The translations under genes were made by a program, and so were the position numbers. A model generated the notes under the pieces. The model did not search any database. It was given only the letters and a program-made list of their open reading frames with translations, and was not told where the DNA came from. A DNA stretch of 64,000 nucleotides. It comes from Pseudomonas maumuensis (GTDB lineage: Bacteria; Pseudomonadota; Gammaproteobacteria; Pseudomonadales; Pseudomonadaceae). Numbering within the stretch: position 1 is the stretch's first letter; the number at the start of each line of letters is the position of its first letter. This document shows positions 51,255 to 60,702 of this stretch, piece after piece. The stretch is from contig NZ_CP077077.1 in the NCBI RefSeq assembly GCF_019139675.1, positions 5,208,001 to 5,272,000 on the forward strand, written 5' to 3'.

Positions 51255-51477
51255 GAGCAATCCTCGCCGAAAACAGATCATGAAACCAACGGCCAGCGAC
51301 AAATGCCGGGTTGGCGAGCACTGTTCGGACCCCGTGAGGGCGTAATGATTCCCCAAACGGATCCTGACAATGCTCGAGTCAAAGTGAAACGAACCTGCGA
51401 ACGCAGGTTCATGCAGCGCGCGATTATCCAGCAGGTCGCGTTACAACGCATCAGGCTGAACAAACTATTTATCGTAC

Positions 51478-51513
51478 AAAACCCCTTGTTTTTCGACAAA
51501 CAAAGGGTTTTTT
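51478..51513. terminator. Bidirectional terminator-like hairpin downstream of dtd
   Basis: CCCCTTGTTT (51482-51491) pairs with AAACAAAGGG (51498-51507) with one mismatch and a 6 nt loop; T-runs lie on both strands outside the stem. It follows the dtd stop on the minus strand and should end the pip-dtd transcript before opgG. Confidence 0.8.
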
Positions 51514-51517
51514 GACC

Positions 51518-51955
51518 TCATATTTGTAACATAAATGTTACCGGGCCATCATTGACCAGATGCACCTGCATGTCGGCACCGAAGCGACCACTGGCCACAA
51601 CCGGGTGCTGTCCCTGTGCCTGAAGCAGCAAATAGTCGAAAAGCTCGGCACCGAGCGCCGGTGGCGCAGCCGTCGAAAAGCTCGGGCGCATGCCGTTGCG
51701 GGTGTCGGCGGCCAGGGTGAACTGCGACACCAGCAGCAAGCCGCCGCCGACATCCTTGAGCGAGCGGTTCATCTTGCCCTGCTCGTCGCTGAACACCCGG
51801 TAGTTCAGTAGCTTGTGCAGCAGTTTGTCGGCATGCTCGGGCGAATCGCCAGGCTCGACCGCCACCAGCGCCAGCAACCCTTGGTCGATGGCCCCGACGA
51901 TCTCCCCCGCCACTTCCACCCGTGCGCCGCGCACACGCTGGATCAGCCCTTTCAT
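51518..51955 (-). CDS. dtd: D-aminoacyl-tRNA deacylase
   Basis: 145 residues. Start [20 protein letters not shown], catalytic-site motif [15 protein letters not shown] and C-terminal motif [12 protein letters not shown] (family G-cisPro region) are intact. The enzyme removes D-amino acids and glycine wrongly attached to tRNA. It overlaps the end of pip by 4 nt (ATGA), so the two are translated together. Confidence 0.95.
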   Translation of the reverse strand: MKGLIQRVRGARVEVAGEIVGAIDQGLLALVAVEPGDSPEHADKLLHKLLNYRVFSDEQGKMNRSLKDVGGGLLLVSQFTLAADTRNGMRPSFSTAAPPALGAELFDYLLLQAQGQHPVVASGRFGADMQVHLVNDGPVTFMLQI

Positions 51956-52923
51956 GCCTCTTCCAGAGGCAGGTCGAGCAGACGCCGAGCCATCTGGTCG
52001 GCGGCGCGCACCAGGGCGTCGGTGATGCCCGGTTCGGAGGCGGCGTGACCGGCGTCGCGAATCACTTTCAATTCACTGTTCGGCCAGGCCTGGTGCAGCT
52101 CCCAGGCGTTGTCCAGCGGGCAGATCACATCGTAGCGGCCATGCACGATCACGGCCGGCAGATGGGCGATCTTCGGCATGTCGCGGATCAGCTGATCCTG
52201 CTCGAGGAACGCGTTGTTGGTGAAGTAATGGCATTCGATGCGGGCGATGGACAGGGCGCGCTGGGGTTCGGAGAAGCGGTCGACCACCAACGGGTTCGGC
52301 CGCAGGGTGGCGGTACGGCCTTCCCAGGTGGACCAGGCCTTGGCCGCGTGCATCTGGGCGATCTGGTCGTTGCCGGTCAGGCGCTTGTGGAAGGCCTTGA
52401 CCAGGTCGCCACGCTCTTCCGGTGGAATCGGCGCGATGTAGTCCTGCCAGTAATCGGGGAACAGACGGCTGGCGCCCTCCTGGTAGAACCAGCTGATTTC
52501 CTGCGGGCGGCACAGGAAGATCCCGCGCAGGATCAGACCATGCACGCGCTCGGGATGGGTCTGGGCATAGGCCAGCGCCAGGGTGGAACCCCAGGAGCCG
52601 CCGAACAGCACCCACTTGTCGATGCCAAGGTGCTCGCGAATGCGCTCCAGGTCCTCGACCAGGTGCCAGGTGGTGTTGTTCTCCAGGCTCGCATGGGGCG
52701 TGGAGCGACCGCAGCCGCGCTGGTCGAAAGTAATGATGCGATACAGGTTGGGGTCGAAGTAGCAACGGCTCTGAGCGTCGCAACCGGCGCCCGGGCCGCC
52801 GTGGATGAACACCACGGGCAGACCTTCAGGCGAGCCGCTTTCGTCGACATACAGCACATGCGGCGCTTCCACGGCCAGATCGTGCCGGGCGTAGGGTTTG
52901 ATCTGCGGGTAGAGGGTCTGCAT
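51952..52923 (-). CDS. pip: Proline iminopeptidase
   Basis: 323 residues. An alpha/beta-hydrolase of peptidase family S33: oxyanion region [31 protein letters not shown], nucleophile box [11 protein letters not shown], the catalytic Asp near [15 protein letters not shown] and the catalytic His in [11 protein letters not shown]. It removes N-terminal proline from peptides. The ATG at 52921-52923 begins [11 protein letters not shown] with GGAG just upstream; longer frames are not supported. Confidence 0.96.
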   Translation of the reverse strand: MQTLYPQIKPYARHDLAVEAPHVLYVDESGSPEGLPVVFIHGGPGAGCDAQSRCYFDPNLYRIITFDQRGCGRSTPHASLENNTTWHLVEDLERIREHLGIDKWVLFGGSWGSTLALAYAQTHPERVHGLILRGIFLCRPQEISWFYQEGASRLFPDYWQDYIAPIPPEERGDLVKAFHKRLTGNDQIAQMHAAKAWSTWEGRTATLRPNPLVVDRFSEPQRALSIARIECHYFTNNAFLEQDQLIRDMPKIAHLPAVIVHGRYDVICPLDNAWELHQAWPNSELKVIRDAGHAASEPGITDALVRAADQMARRLLDLPLEEA

Positions 52924-53082
52924 CGCGCACTCCGTGTGAGGTTTGGTTCGGCCGTGGGCCATCATAAACCTGAATTGCCCTTTGAGCATGCCCCTCGTCC
53001 TGCCCGGGGCAAATAGATACCACTTGGCGAGGCCAGGGCCAGGAATAGTGCCGGCGGTCTTTCACTGCTCGAGAACCTGCAC

Positions 53083-56000
53083 ATGCCACCGGATTCGAAG
53101 CCCCAGACCGTTCCTCATTACGCACTGATCGAAAGCAAGACGCCAGCATGGATCAAGGCTGCGTCAGCGCCGACAGCCGACAAGTTGCGCGCGGCACTCA
53201 ACACAGCCCTCGCCTCGCTCGAGCCGGCGTGCCTGCGACATCCTGAAGTCGCCAGGGCGCTGGCTCGCGAACATGCGCGCTACCAGGCAGCGATCCCGGC
53301 GGCAAAAGATCTGTTCAGCACCTTGCCCGACCTGGAAACATTCGCCACACAGCAGCTCACAGCGGCCATAAAGAAAGAGTTCCAGCTTGATATCGACGTG
53401 ACGAACACGTTCCTGTTCGATGCGGTGGGCTATGCCCACCAACGCCAACTAGGCGCGGCCGAGCCTCGACAGTTCACCCGTTCCCTGAAGCAGCACGCGC
53501 TACAGAACTTCGAAAGCACCTCGACCATAGCTGGCGGCATGGAGGTGCCGATGCCACGGATGCGCTCGGTCATTCTCGACCAGCGTGGTTATCAAAACGG
53601 TCCGCCGTTCGACAACGTCGTGAACATCGAGCCCACGGCCTTCGCCGCGTTGTGTCGAAAGCTCGATGTTGGCGGCCAGTATCAGACCCTGATCGATGCC
53701 ATCTACTACCCCTGCGCGCAATTGCCACCGGGCCAGTCGAGCACATGGGAAACGCGCCTGAGCGCCCAGGCGCCAGTGCTCGATACACTGGGCCAGGTCG
53801 AGCTTTCGGCGTTCAGGCAAAGCCTGCACCTTGCCTACCTGCAAGCCCAGGTCGGCAAAGCTGCCTATGAAGCCCTGCTGGCCACCCCGCTGGACAAGCT
53901 CGACTCGACCGCACCGGCCAGCTTCAGCTTCTTGATGCTGTGGCAGACCGAGCTGAACGGCATGCTGCTGATCCAGTTCAGGTCGCTGGCCTGTGTGATG
54001 CTCTATACCCCCCATGTGGTCGAATCGCCGCTGGTGGAGTATCCGTCCCTCAAGGCGCTGACCGAGCAGCTGCGGGACTTGGCCCAGAAGAACCTGACGG
54101 CGCTCACGCGCCACATTCCGGATGCCGCGAAGGCACGGTTAGGCACCAAGCTGCAGGATCTCCTCACACCACAGACCTTCACATTGAGGAATGTCTACGA
54201 GCGGGTCGCCGACCCAAAGGCAAAACTGCCCTTGGTGCCACGCACGTTCAGCCGCCCGTTCCAGGCCGAGGTGCTCTACCAGAATTTCACCACGTTACGC
54301 GACAACGCCAGGTTCCACGCGGTGCCGACCCTGGCCATGGACATCAAATCCTTCCACGATCGCCTGGCCTATTTCGAGTCGATCGCTGCGAACGTGCTGA
54401 ACATCGTGGGCTTCGTGTTACCGGGAATAGGCCTCGTGGTGCCCGGCATCGCTATCGCGGCAACCGCCGCCAACGACCTGTTGCTTGGCTTGACAGTCCT
54501 GCAAATGGGCCATGAAGTGTATGAAGGTATCGAGAGCTGGAAGCAGGACGACCGCCAGCAAGCCTATGCCTACCTGATGGATGTCGTGGGGAACATGGTC
54601 GTCATGGCCATGCTCAAGGCGGGTGCGGGGGCGCTGAAGGCAGAGATGTCCAGTGGTGCCGAGGAACCGAAACCCGCCCCTCCCCCCCTCAGCGCGCCAT
54701 CGTTCATCGAGGAGTTGGTGGAAGTAGAGCTGCCAGATGGCAGCATACGCCTGTGGAACGCCGACCTGACCCCCTTCGAGCAGAACGTGCCGCTCCAGCC
54801 GGGGCTGCAGGCCGACGACCTGGGGTTGTACCGGCAGGATGACAAGCTGTGGCTGCGTCTCGATGGCAAAACCTACGCGCTGAAATGGGCATCCGAAACC
54901 GGCACCTACCATATCGAGCATCCCAGCAAGGCCCTCAGTTACGAACCTTTGCTGCGCCACAACGGCGAAGGGACGTGGCTGCACGAGCTTGATCGCCCGA
55001 AGGAATGGTCGGCCCAGCGCTTGCTGAGGCGGCTGGGACCAGAGGTTGCGGCGCTCAGCGATGAGGATGCCACGCGCCTGCTGGCGATCAGCGGTGTCGA
55101 CGAAGCCGCGCTACGGCGCTGCCTGGTCGAAAACCAGAAACCGCCGGCACTGCTGCAAGACACCCTGACACGTTTCAAGCTGGATCAGACGCTGCGCTCA
55201 ATGCAAGGTACGCCAGGTGATATGCAGCGGGCGTTCGAAAAGCGCTATGGGCAGTTGAACGTCGAGCCCGACGCCGAGGCTGACCCGCTCCGTCGACGCT
55301 ATCCAACCCTTCCGGCACCGGTCATAAACGAATTGATACGGCACGCCGATGCGCAAACGCTGCTTGCCCTTGCCGAGGGCAAGGTTCGGCAACCACTGGC
55401 CGAAGAGGTTCGCACCTACCAGCAAGCGGTACGCCTGGCACGCGCCTATGAAGGGCTGTACCTGGATACAGTGCGCAACTGGGATGCCGACCGGTTGATC
55501 CTGCATACGCTCGGGCAAATGCCGGAATGGCCCGCGGACGTCGCCATCGAACTGGAGCAACACACCCACCTGCCCGCAGACAGCATGCGCATAGGCGCAG
55601 GTCTCGGCGACCCTCACGCCAGCATCCTCTGCACGGAGCACGGCTACATCGTGTTGGGCGACAGCCAGGCAAAAGCCTCGGAGCAGGTTCATGACACACT
55701 GTTCAGCGCCCTCGCAGCAGCCATACCTGCCTCTGTACGCCTGACTCCAGGCGTTGCTGGCGTGGAAAGCGCTGCGGCTCTCAAGCAGGTGTTGCAGGCC
55801 AGGCCATTGCTACCGCGCGCACAGCTGAGGCAGGTATTGCGCATGCAGCCTGTGCGTCCGGGCTACCGTTCGCCGATGCGCTTGGCCGACGGCCGCCTGG
55901 GCTACCCGATGGGCGGTGGCAACCCCGCCGGAAACTACATCAGGAGGCCCACGCTGATGCGCATGATCAACCAGCTCGGTCTGCCTCAGCATCTGTCCCA

Positions 56001-58635
56001 AGGCGCCGCGGACATACTCCACACCCTGGAGAGAAGAGGGTTGAACTTACGCCAGATAAACGATGATCTGCTGCGCCTGATCCGCGAGCGCAATGAGCTG
56101 ACCCTGCATCTGGACGCATGGCAAAACGCCCTACCCGGCTCAAGTGGCAATGTTGACGCGATCCGTTCGTTGCGCGATCAGCTCATGCAATGCTGGTATG
56201 ACCATGCGCCGCCGTTCGAAAGCACCGAACTACCGACCTTGCGCCTGGAAGGTGTCTATCTGGAAACATTCCCCGCCAATCTACCCGTGTTCCTCGGCGA
56301 ACGGATCACCCGCCTGGAGCTCATCGCCCACACCTACGATAACGCGATGGGCGTACAGCGACGCGCGCGCAGTCTCGCCCGCTTGCTGGAGCATTTCCCT
56401 CTCTTGCGTTCGCTGGAGATCTCCCGCCCTGTTGACGAGGGTGAGACAGGCGTCAGGGCAAGCCACGATGTTCTGCGCTCGATCGCCGCGAGCCTCCATG
56501 AGCTGGAATCGCTCAACCTGAGCAATCAGAGCCTGATTCTGACAAACCAAGATTTCGAGCGGTTGAGGGGAATGCCACGGTTGCGCCGGCTCACCCTCGA
56601 TGGCAACCGGATTTCCCCGTTCGCCACCGAGGAATTCGGAAGACTTGCGCTCGACTATCTCAGCCTTGAGGGCATGGCGCTGGACAACTGGCCTCGAAGC
56701 CTGAACCAGCGGGCGTTGAGCCAGATCGCAGTAGTTTCACTGCGCCGCAACCAAATTCGCTCACTGCCGGACTTTCTGATTGGCAATGAGCAATCGACCC
56801 TGCCGCACACTGTCTTGTCGCTGGAGGGCAACGACCTCATCGACGATCAGTTGCTGCGCATCCTGCTTAGCCACGAGAGCAACCCCGAACGCATCCGCTT
56901 CGATCGTTCGGCTGCCTTGAACGAGCAAATGCGCCACTACACCGACCAGCGCGAGCAGTTGCACGAGGCCACTTACGGCTGGGCCAATGCGTCCAGTTCC
57001 ACGGCACCGCTGAGCCCTGCGGCCAGGGCAATGCGTAATCGCGTCGGCATGACCCTCAATACTTACTGGCGCGGTGTGGAACGCGGCGCGCGAAGCCCCC
57101 TACGCCTGGACAACATCGCTCTGGAGCACTTCCCGCCGCGGCTTCCGACGTTCTTCTACGCGCAGGTCCGTGCCTTGTCGATGGAGCGGACCAGCGCCAC
57201 GGCCGCGCAGCTGGAAGCATTCTTGCAGCGCTTCAGTGCCGTGGAAGTCCTCAGTCTCGGTCATCATGCCCAACCGAGTCCGACACTGGCATCATCGCTA
57301 CTGAACCTGCCGCGGCTCAGTTACCTCTCTTTGCATGAAATGGGCCTGGAGATCGATACCAGCCTGCTGGCCACCCTCGGCCAGCTGGGCAACCTGCGCA
57401 CACTGGAACTGGCCGGCAATCGCCTGGGCGAGATCACCCAAGTACCCCAGGCAATGTGCAACCTCAATCGTCTGGACCTGAGCAACATGTCCATCAGCCA
57501 GTGGCCCACCTGGGTCGACACCCTGTTACCTCTGGAATTGCTCAACCTCAGTGACAATCAGCTGACCGTGCTACCCGAATACATCCTCAGCAATCCCGAC
57601 ACCAACGCTCAGGTAACGTCGGTTGCGCTGTTCGACAACCCGCTCACCCCAGAGACCGTGGACCGTGCAAGGAGATCCTCCGCGACCCAGCGGCGCTTTA
57701 CCTTCGCCTTCAGCCCATCGGCCGATGCACCCAATAGCAGGCACCTGCATGCCCCCCAACCCATCAACAGTGAAGACACACCGGACCTGGCACGCTGGCT
57801 CCTGGGCACGCCGGATCAGAATGACGCGCTGCGCGATGCCTGGCAGCAACTCAAGCAGGCGGGAGATGCACGTAACCTGCTGACATTCGTGGGACGTTTG
57901 CAGCAATCGGCGCCATTTCGCAATGGCGGTACACGCGCAGCGTTCGCCGAACGGGTGCGGATGGTGCTGATAAGGGCGGTCGTCAACCAGGAAGATCGCA
58001 TCTTGTTCGATCACATTGCGCAAGAGGGGCTGGTGCAGCCGGACACAGGTGACCAGACCTGCCACGACGGCGTTTTGCTGGTTTTCCAGAACCTGGAGTT
58101 TCTCATCGCGGGTCGATGTATGACGATCGAGACAGCCGACACCGAGCAGAACCTGTATCAGGAACTCAGGCGACTCTACCGCATGAACCGACTCGATGAG
58201 ATCGCCCGTGTAAACGCCGGTGAGCGCGACGAGGCGGAGGTGCGCCTGGCTTATCGCCGGGGTTCGAACGACTCATTGAAACTCGGCATACCTAACGACG
58301 ACATGCTTTTCGAGGCGATCGCCGAAGTCAGCCGCAATGAGCTGACCCGTGCGATAGAGCAAGTGCTGCAGGACCAGCAGGGCGAGGACTTTCTGGAGTA
58401 CGCAATGAACAATCAGGAGTGGGGCCGTTACATGCGTACATTCCACGCGGAGCAATTCGACCGTGTCGAGCAGGCGTACCAGGCCAACGTGATAGACCTG
58501 CCCAACCACTACCCGGAAGAAGTCGCCATTGAAGACCTGTCCTGCGAGTACGAGGCACTGCTACGCGCCAAGACAGCGCAGGAACGGCTACTGATTCGCG
58601 AGCTCACACTGCTTGCCAACCCAGACCGTATCTGA
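53083..58635 (+). CDS. Giant LRR protein with NEL-type E3 ubiquitin-ligase-like C-terminus
   Basis: 1850 residues, no signal peptide. Residues 1 to about 560 are mostly helical and resemble the N-terminal region of large Pseudomonas toxin-like (dermonecrotic-toxin-domain) proteins; residues about 436-522 are strongly hydrophobic (VLNIVGFVLPGIGLVVPGIA, then a second helix pair). The middle to about 1040 is unassigned. LRRs fill about 1053-1300 (LESLNLSNQS, LRRLTLDGNRI) and about 1340-1526 (LRTLELAGNRLGEI, LELLNLSDNQLTVLP). From about 1564 to the end the sequence resembles NEL domains of IpaH/SspH effectors; TGDQTCHDGVLL puts Cys1660 and Asp1662 at the catalytic C-x-D. It would attach ubiquitin to host proteins if delivered. 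No chaperone or secretion gene is adjacent; it sits alone between pip and hutG. Confidence 0.82.
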   Translation: MPPDSKPQTVPHYALIESKTPAWIKAASAPTADKLRAALNTALASLEPACLRHPEVARALAREHARYQAAIPAAKDLFSTLPDLETFATQQLTAAIKKEFQLDIDVTNTFLFDAVGYAHQRQLGAAEPRQFTRSLKQHALQNFESTSTIAGGMEVPMPRMRSVILDQRGYQNGPPFDNVVNIEPTAFAALCRKLDVGGQYQTLIDAIYYPCAQLPPGQSSTWETRLSAQAPVLDTLGQVELSAFRQSLHLAYLQAQVGKAAYEALLATPLDKLDSTAPASFSFLMLWQTELNGMLLIQFRSLACVMLYTPHVVESPLVEYPSLKALTEQLRDLAQKNLTALTRHIPDAAKARLGTKLQDLLTPQTFTLRNVYERVADPKAKLPLVPRTFSRPFQAEVLYQNFTTLRDNARFHAVPTLAMDIKSFHDRLAYFESIAANVLNIVGFVLPGIGLVVPGIAIAATAANDLLLGLTVLQMGHEVYEGIESWKQDDRQQAYAYLMDVVGNMVVMAMLKAGAGALKAEMSSGAEEPKPAPPPLSAPSFIEELVEVELPDGSIRLWNADLTPFEQNVPLQPGLQADDLGLYRQDDKLWLRLDGKTYALKWASETGTYHIEHPSKALSYEPLLRHNGEGTWLHELDRPKEWSAQRLLRRLGPEVAALSDEDATRLLAISGVDEAALRRCLVENQKPPALLQDTLTRFKLDQTLRSMQGTPGDMQRAFEKRYGQLNVEPDAEADPLRRRYPTLPAPVINELIRHADAQTLLALAEGKVRQPLAEEVRTYQQAVRLARAYEGLYLDTVRNWDADRLILHTLGQMPEWPADVAIELEQHTHLPADSMRIGAGLGDPHASILCTEHGYIVLGDSQAKASEQVHDTLFSALAAAIPASVRLTPGVAGVESAAALKQVLQARPLLPRAQLRQVLRMQPVRPGYRSPMRLADGRLGYPMGGGNPAGNYIRRPTLMRMINQLGLPQHLSQGAADILHTLERRGLNLRQINDDLLRLIRERNELTLHLDAWQNALPGSSGNVDAIRSLRDQLMQCWYDHAPPFESTELPTLRLEGVYLETFPANLPVFLGERITRLELIAHTYDNAMGVQRRARSLARLLEHFPLLRSLEISRPVDEGETGVRASHDVLRSIAASLHELESLNLSNQSLILTNQDFERLRGMPRLRRLTLDGNRISPFATEEFGRLALDYLSLEGMALDNWPRSLNQRALSQIAVVSLRRNQIRSLPDFLIGNEQSTLPHTVLSLEGNDLIDDQLLRILLSHESNPERIRFDRSAALNEQMRHYTDQREQLHEATYGWANASSSTAPLSPAARAMRNRVGMTLNTYWRGVERGARSPLRLDNIALEHFPPRLPTFFYAQVRALSMERTSATAAQLEAFLQRFSAVEVLSLGHHAQPSPTLASSLLNLPRLSYLSLHEMGLEIDTSLLATLGQLGNLRTLELAGNRLGEITQVPQAMCNLNRLDLSNMSISQWPTWVDTLLPLELLNLSDNQLTVLPEYILSNPDTNAQVTSVALFDNPLTPETVDRARRSSATQRRFTFAFSPSADAPNSRHLHAPQPINSEDTPDLARWLLGTPDQNDALRDAWQQLKQAGDARNLLTFVGRLQQSAPFRNGGTRAAFAERVRMVLIRAVVNQEDRILFDHIAQEGLVQPDTGDQTCHDGVLLVFQNLEFLIAGRCMTIETADTEQNLYQELRRLYRMNRLDEIARVNAGERDEAEVRLAYRRGSNDSLKLGIPNDDMLFEAIAEVSRNELTRAIEQVLQDQQGEDFLEYAMNNQEWGRYMRTFHAEQFDRVEQAYQANVIDLPNHYPEEVAIEDLSCEYEALLRAKTAQERLLIRELTLLANPDRI

Positions 58636-58663
58636 GGCCGGCGGCCCACAGCGCGATACGAAG

Positions 58664-59467
58664 TCAAGCGCCGTATCGCGCCTTTCCCCATGCCAACGCA
58701 GCCGCCAGCAGCCGTTCCAGCACCTCGCGCGTGAGTGGCGCCAGATCCTCGCGGTAGGCAAACGGCTCCGTTTCATCCATGTAGGTGCATTGAGCGAGTT
58801 CCAGCTGCACAGCGTGTATGTGGTTTTCCGGGTTACCGTAGTGCCGGGTGATATGCCCACCCTTGAAGCGGCCATTGAGCACGTGGCTGTACTGCGGGAA
58901 TTCGGCGCACACGCCTTGCAGTCGCTCAGCCAGCGCGGGGTCGCAACTGGCGCCGTTGAAGGTGCCGAGGTTGAAATCCGGCAGCTTGCCGTCGAACAAG
59001 TGCGGAATCAGCGAGCGGATCGAGTGGGCGTCCCACAACAGCGCATAACCGAACGTTGCGCGCAGGCGCGCTAGCTCATGACGAATCGTATCGTGGTACG
59101 GGCGCCAGATCCTCTCCAGGTACGTCGCCCGCTCGTCGGCGCTCGGCACTTGGCCATCCTTGAACAACGACTCACCCTCGAACAATGTCGCCGGGTACAG
59201 ACCCGTGGTAGCGCCGGCGTACAGCGGCTTGTCATCATCGGGACGGTTCAGGTCGATGACGAAGCGCGAATACTCCGCCGCCACCACGCTGGCGCCCAAT
59301 TCAAGGGCGAAATCGTACAAACGCGGGATGTGCCAGTCGGTGTCAGGCAAGCTGCGGGCTTGCTCGACCAGCCCCTGCTCCACGGCCGGGGTCAACGCGA
59401 GGCCAGCATGGGGCATGCTGATCAGCAGCGGCAGACGCCCCTGATGGAAACTCAATACCTTGTCCAT
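58664..59467 (-). CDS. hutG: N-formylglutamate deformylase
   Basis: 267 residues from ATG 59465-59467 (MDKVLSFHQGRLPLLISMPH), with GAGGG upstream. Family landmarks: ISMPHAGLALTP, DTDWHIPRLYDFALELGASV, FVIDLNRPDDDKPLY, LLWDAHSIRSLIPHLFDGKL and FKGGHITRHYGNPENHIHAV, the histidines being probable metal ligands. In the five-step hut pathway of pseudomonads it converts N-formylglutamate to glutamate and formate. It begins 10 nt after hutI ends on the same strand. Confidence 0.95.
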   Translation of the reverse strand: MDKVLSFHQGRLPLLISMPHAGLALTPAVEQGLVEQARSLPDTDWHIPRLYDFALELGASVVAAEYSRFVIDLNRPDDDKPLYAGATTGLYPATLFEGESLFKDGQVPSADERATYLERIWRPYHDTIRHELARLRATFGYALLWDAHSIRSLIPHLFDGKLPDFNLGTFNGASCDPALAERLQGVCAEFPQYSHVLNGRFKGGHITRHYGNPENHIHAVQLELAQCTYMDETEPFAYREDLAPLTREVLERLLAAALAWGKARYGA

Positions 59468-59477
59468 ATACCCTCGC

Positions 59478-60683
59478 TCAATTGGATATCTCATGGCCCA
59501 GGCGCACCACGCGCTTGGGCAGATCACCGCCGAGCCAGTAGCTGAGGTCGGCGGGGCGCTCGATCTGCCAGGCGATGAAGTCTGCGACCTTGCCCTCTTC
59601 CAGCGAGCCATGGCTATCGCCCAGGCCCAGCGCCGTGGCGGCATGCACGGTGACACCGGCCAAAGCCTCCTCCGGGGTCATGCGGAAACAGGTGCAGCCC
59701 ATGTTCAACATCAGACGCAGCGACAGCCCCGGCGAGGTACCGGGGTTGAGGTCGCTGGCCAGGGCGATCTTCACACCGTGCCGGCGCAGGGCATCCATCG
59801 GCGGCAGCTGGGTTTCGCGCAGGAAGTAGAACGCCCCCGGCAGCAGCACCGCCACTGTGCCGGCCTCGGCCATGGCAATGGCGTCTTCTTCGGTCATGAA
59901 CTCCAGGTGATCGGCCGACAGAGCCTGGTAACGCGCCGCCAGGCTCGAACCGTGCAACGATGACAGTTGCTCGGCGTGCAGTTTCACCGGCAGTCCCAAC
60001 TCACGAGCCTTGACGAATACCCGCTCGACCTGGGCTGGGGAGAACGCCAGGTGCTCACAGAAGGCGTCCACCGCGTCCACCAGACCCTCAGCAGCCAATG
60101 CCGGGAGCATGACGTCGCAGATATGGGCGATGTAGTCGTCGGCCCGCCCCGCATATTCGGGCGGCAGGGCATGGGCCGCCAGGCAGGTGCTGCGCACGGT
60201 CACGGGGAGCTCCTCGCCCAGGCGCCGGGCGACACGCAACATCTTGCGCTCGCTCTCGAGGTCCAGGCCGTAGCCGGACTTGATCTCGATCGTGGTCACA
60301 CCGTCGCGCATCAGCGCCTGGACGCGCTGACGTGTACTGGCCAACAGTTCGTCCTCGCTGGCGGCACGGGTAGCCCGCACGGTGCTGGCGATGCCGCCGC
60401 CCTGGGCCGCGATCTCGGCATAGCTGACGCCTTGCAGGCGCTGCTCGAACTCGCCGCTGCGGTTGCCGCCGAACACCGCGTGGGTGTGGCAATCAATCAA
60501 CCCCGGGGTAACCCAGGCACCGCCGAGGTCGACGATGCGGTCGGCCGCCACTGGCGGCACCTCGTCACGCGGGCCGATCCATTCGATCAGGCCGGCGCTG
60601 GTGACGATCGCCGCGTCCTCGATGATCGAGTAGCGGCCCTCGGCCATGGTTGCCGCATGGCAGTGCTGCCAGAGGGTTCTCAT
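59478..60683 (-). CDS. hutI: Imidazolonepropionase
   Basis: 401 residues from ATG 60681-60683, with AAGGAG upstream. An amidohydrolase: metal motif [74 protein letters not shown] and [13 protein letters not shown]. It opens the imidazolone ring of 4-imidazolone-5-propionate in histidine degradation. The upstream part of the frame before this ATG overlaps the permease leader and is not likely translated. Confidence 0.96.
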   Translation of the reverse strand: MRTLWQHCHAATMAEGRYSIIEDAAIVTSAGLIEWIGPRDEVPPVAADRIVDLGGAWVTPGLIDCHTHAVFGGNRSGEFEQRLQGVSYAEIAAQGGGIASTVRATRAASEDELLASTRQRVQALMRDGVTTIEIKSGYGLDLESERKMLRVARRLGEELPVTVRSTCLAAHALPPEYAGRADDYIAHICDVMLPALAAEGLVDAVDAFCEHLAFSPAQVERVFVKARELGLPVKLHAEQLSSLHGSSLAARYQALSADHLEFMTEEDAIAMAEAGTVAVLLPGAFYFLRETQLPPMDALRRHGVKIALASDLNPGTSPGLSLRLMLNMGCTCFRMTPEEALAGVTVHAATALGLGDSHGSLEEGKVADFIAWQIERPADLSYWLGGDLPKRVVRLGHEISN

Positions 60684-60702
60684 CAGGTTCTCCTTGTAAG
60701 AC

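Noticed and set aside
53083..58635. The giant LRR protein as part of a local secretion or toxin-immunity operon
   Set aside because: Its neighbours are pip (divergent) and hutG (convergent), both with complete housekeeping motifs; no small partner gene lies in the gaps.
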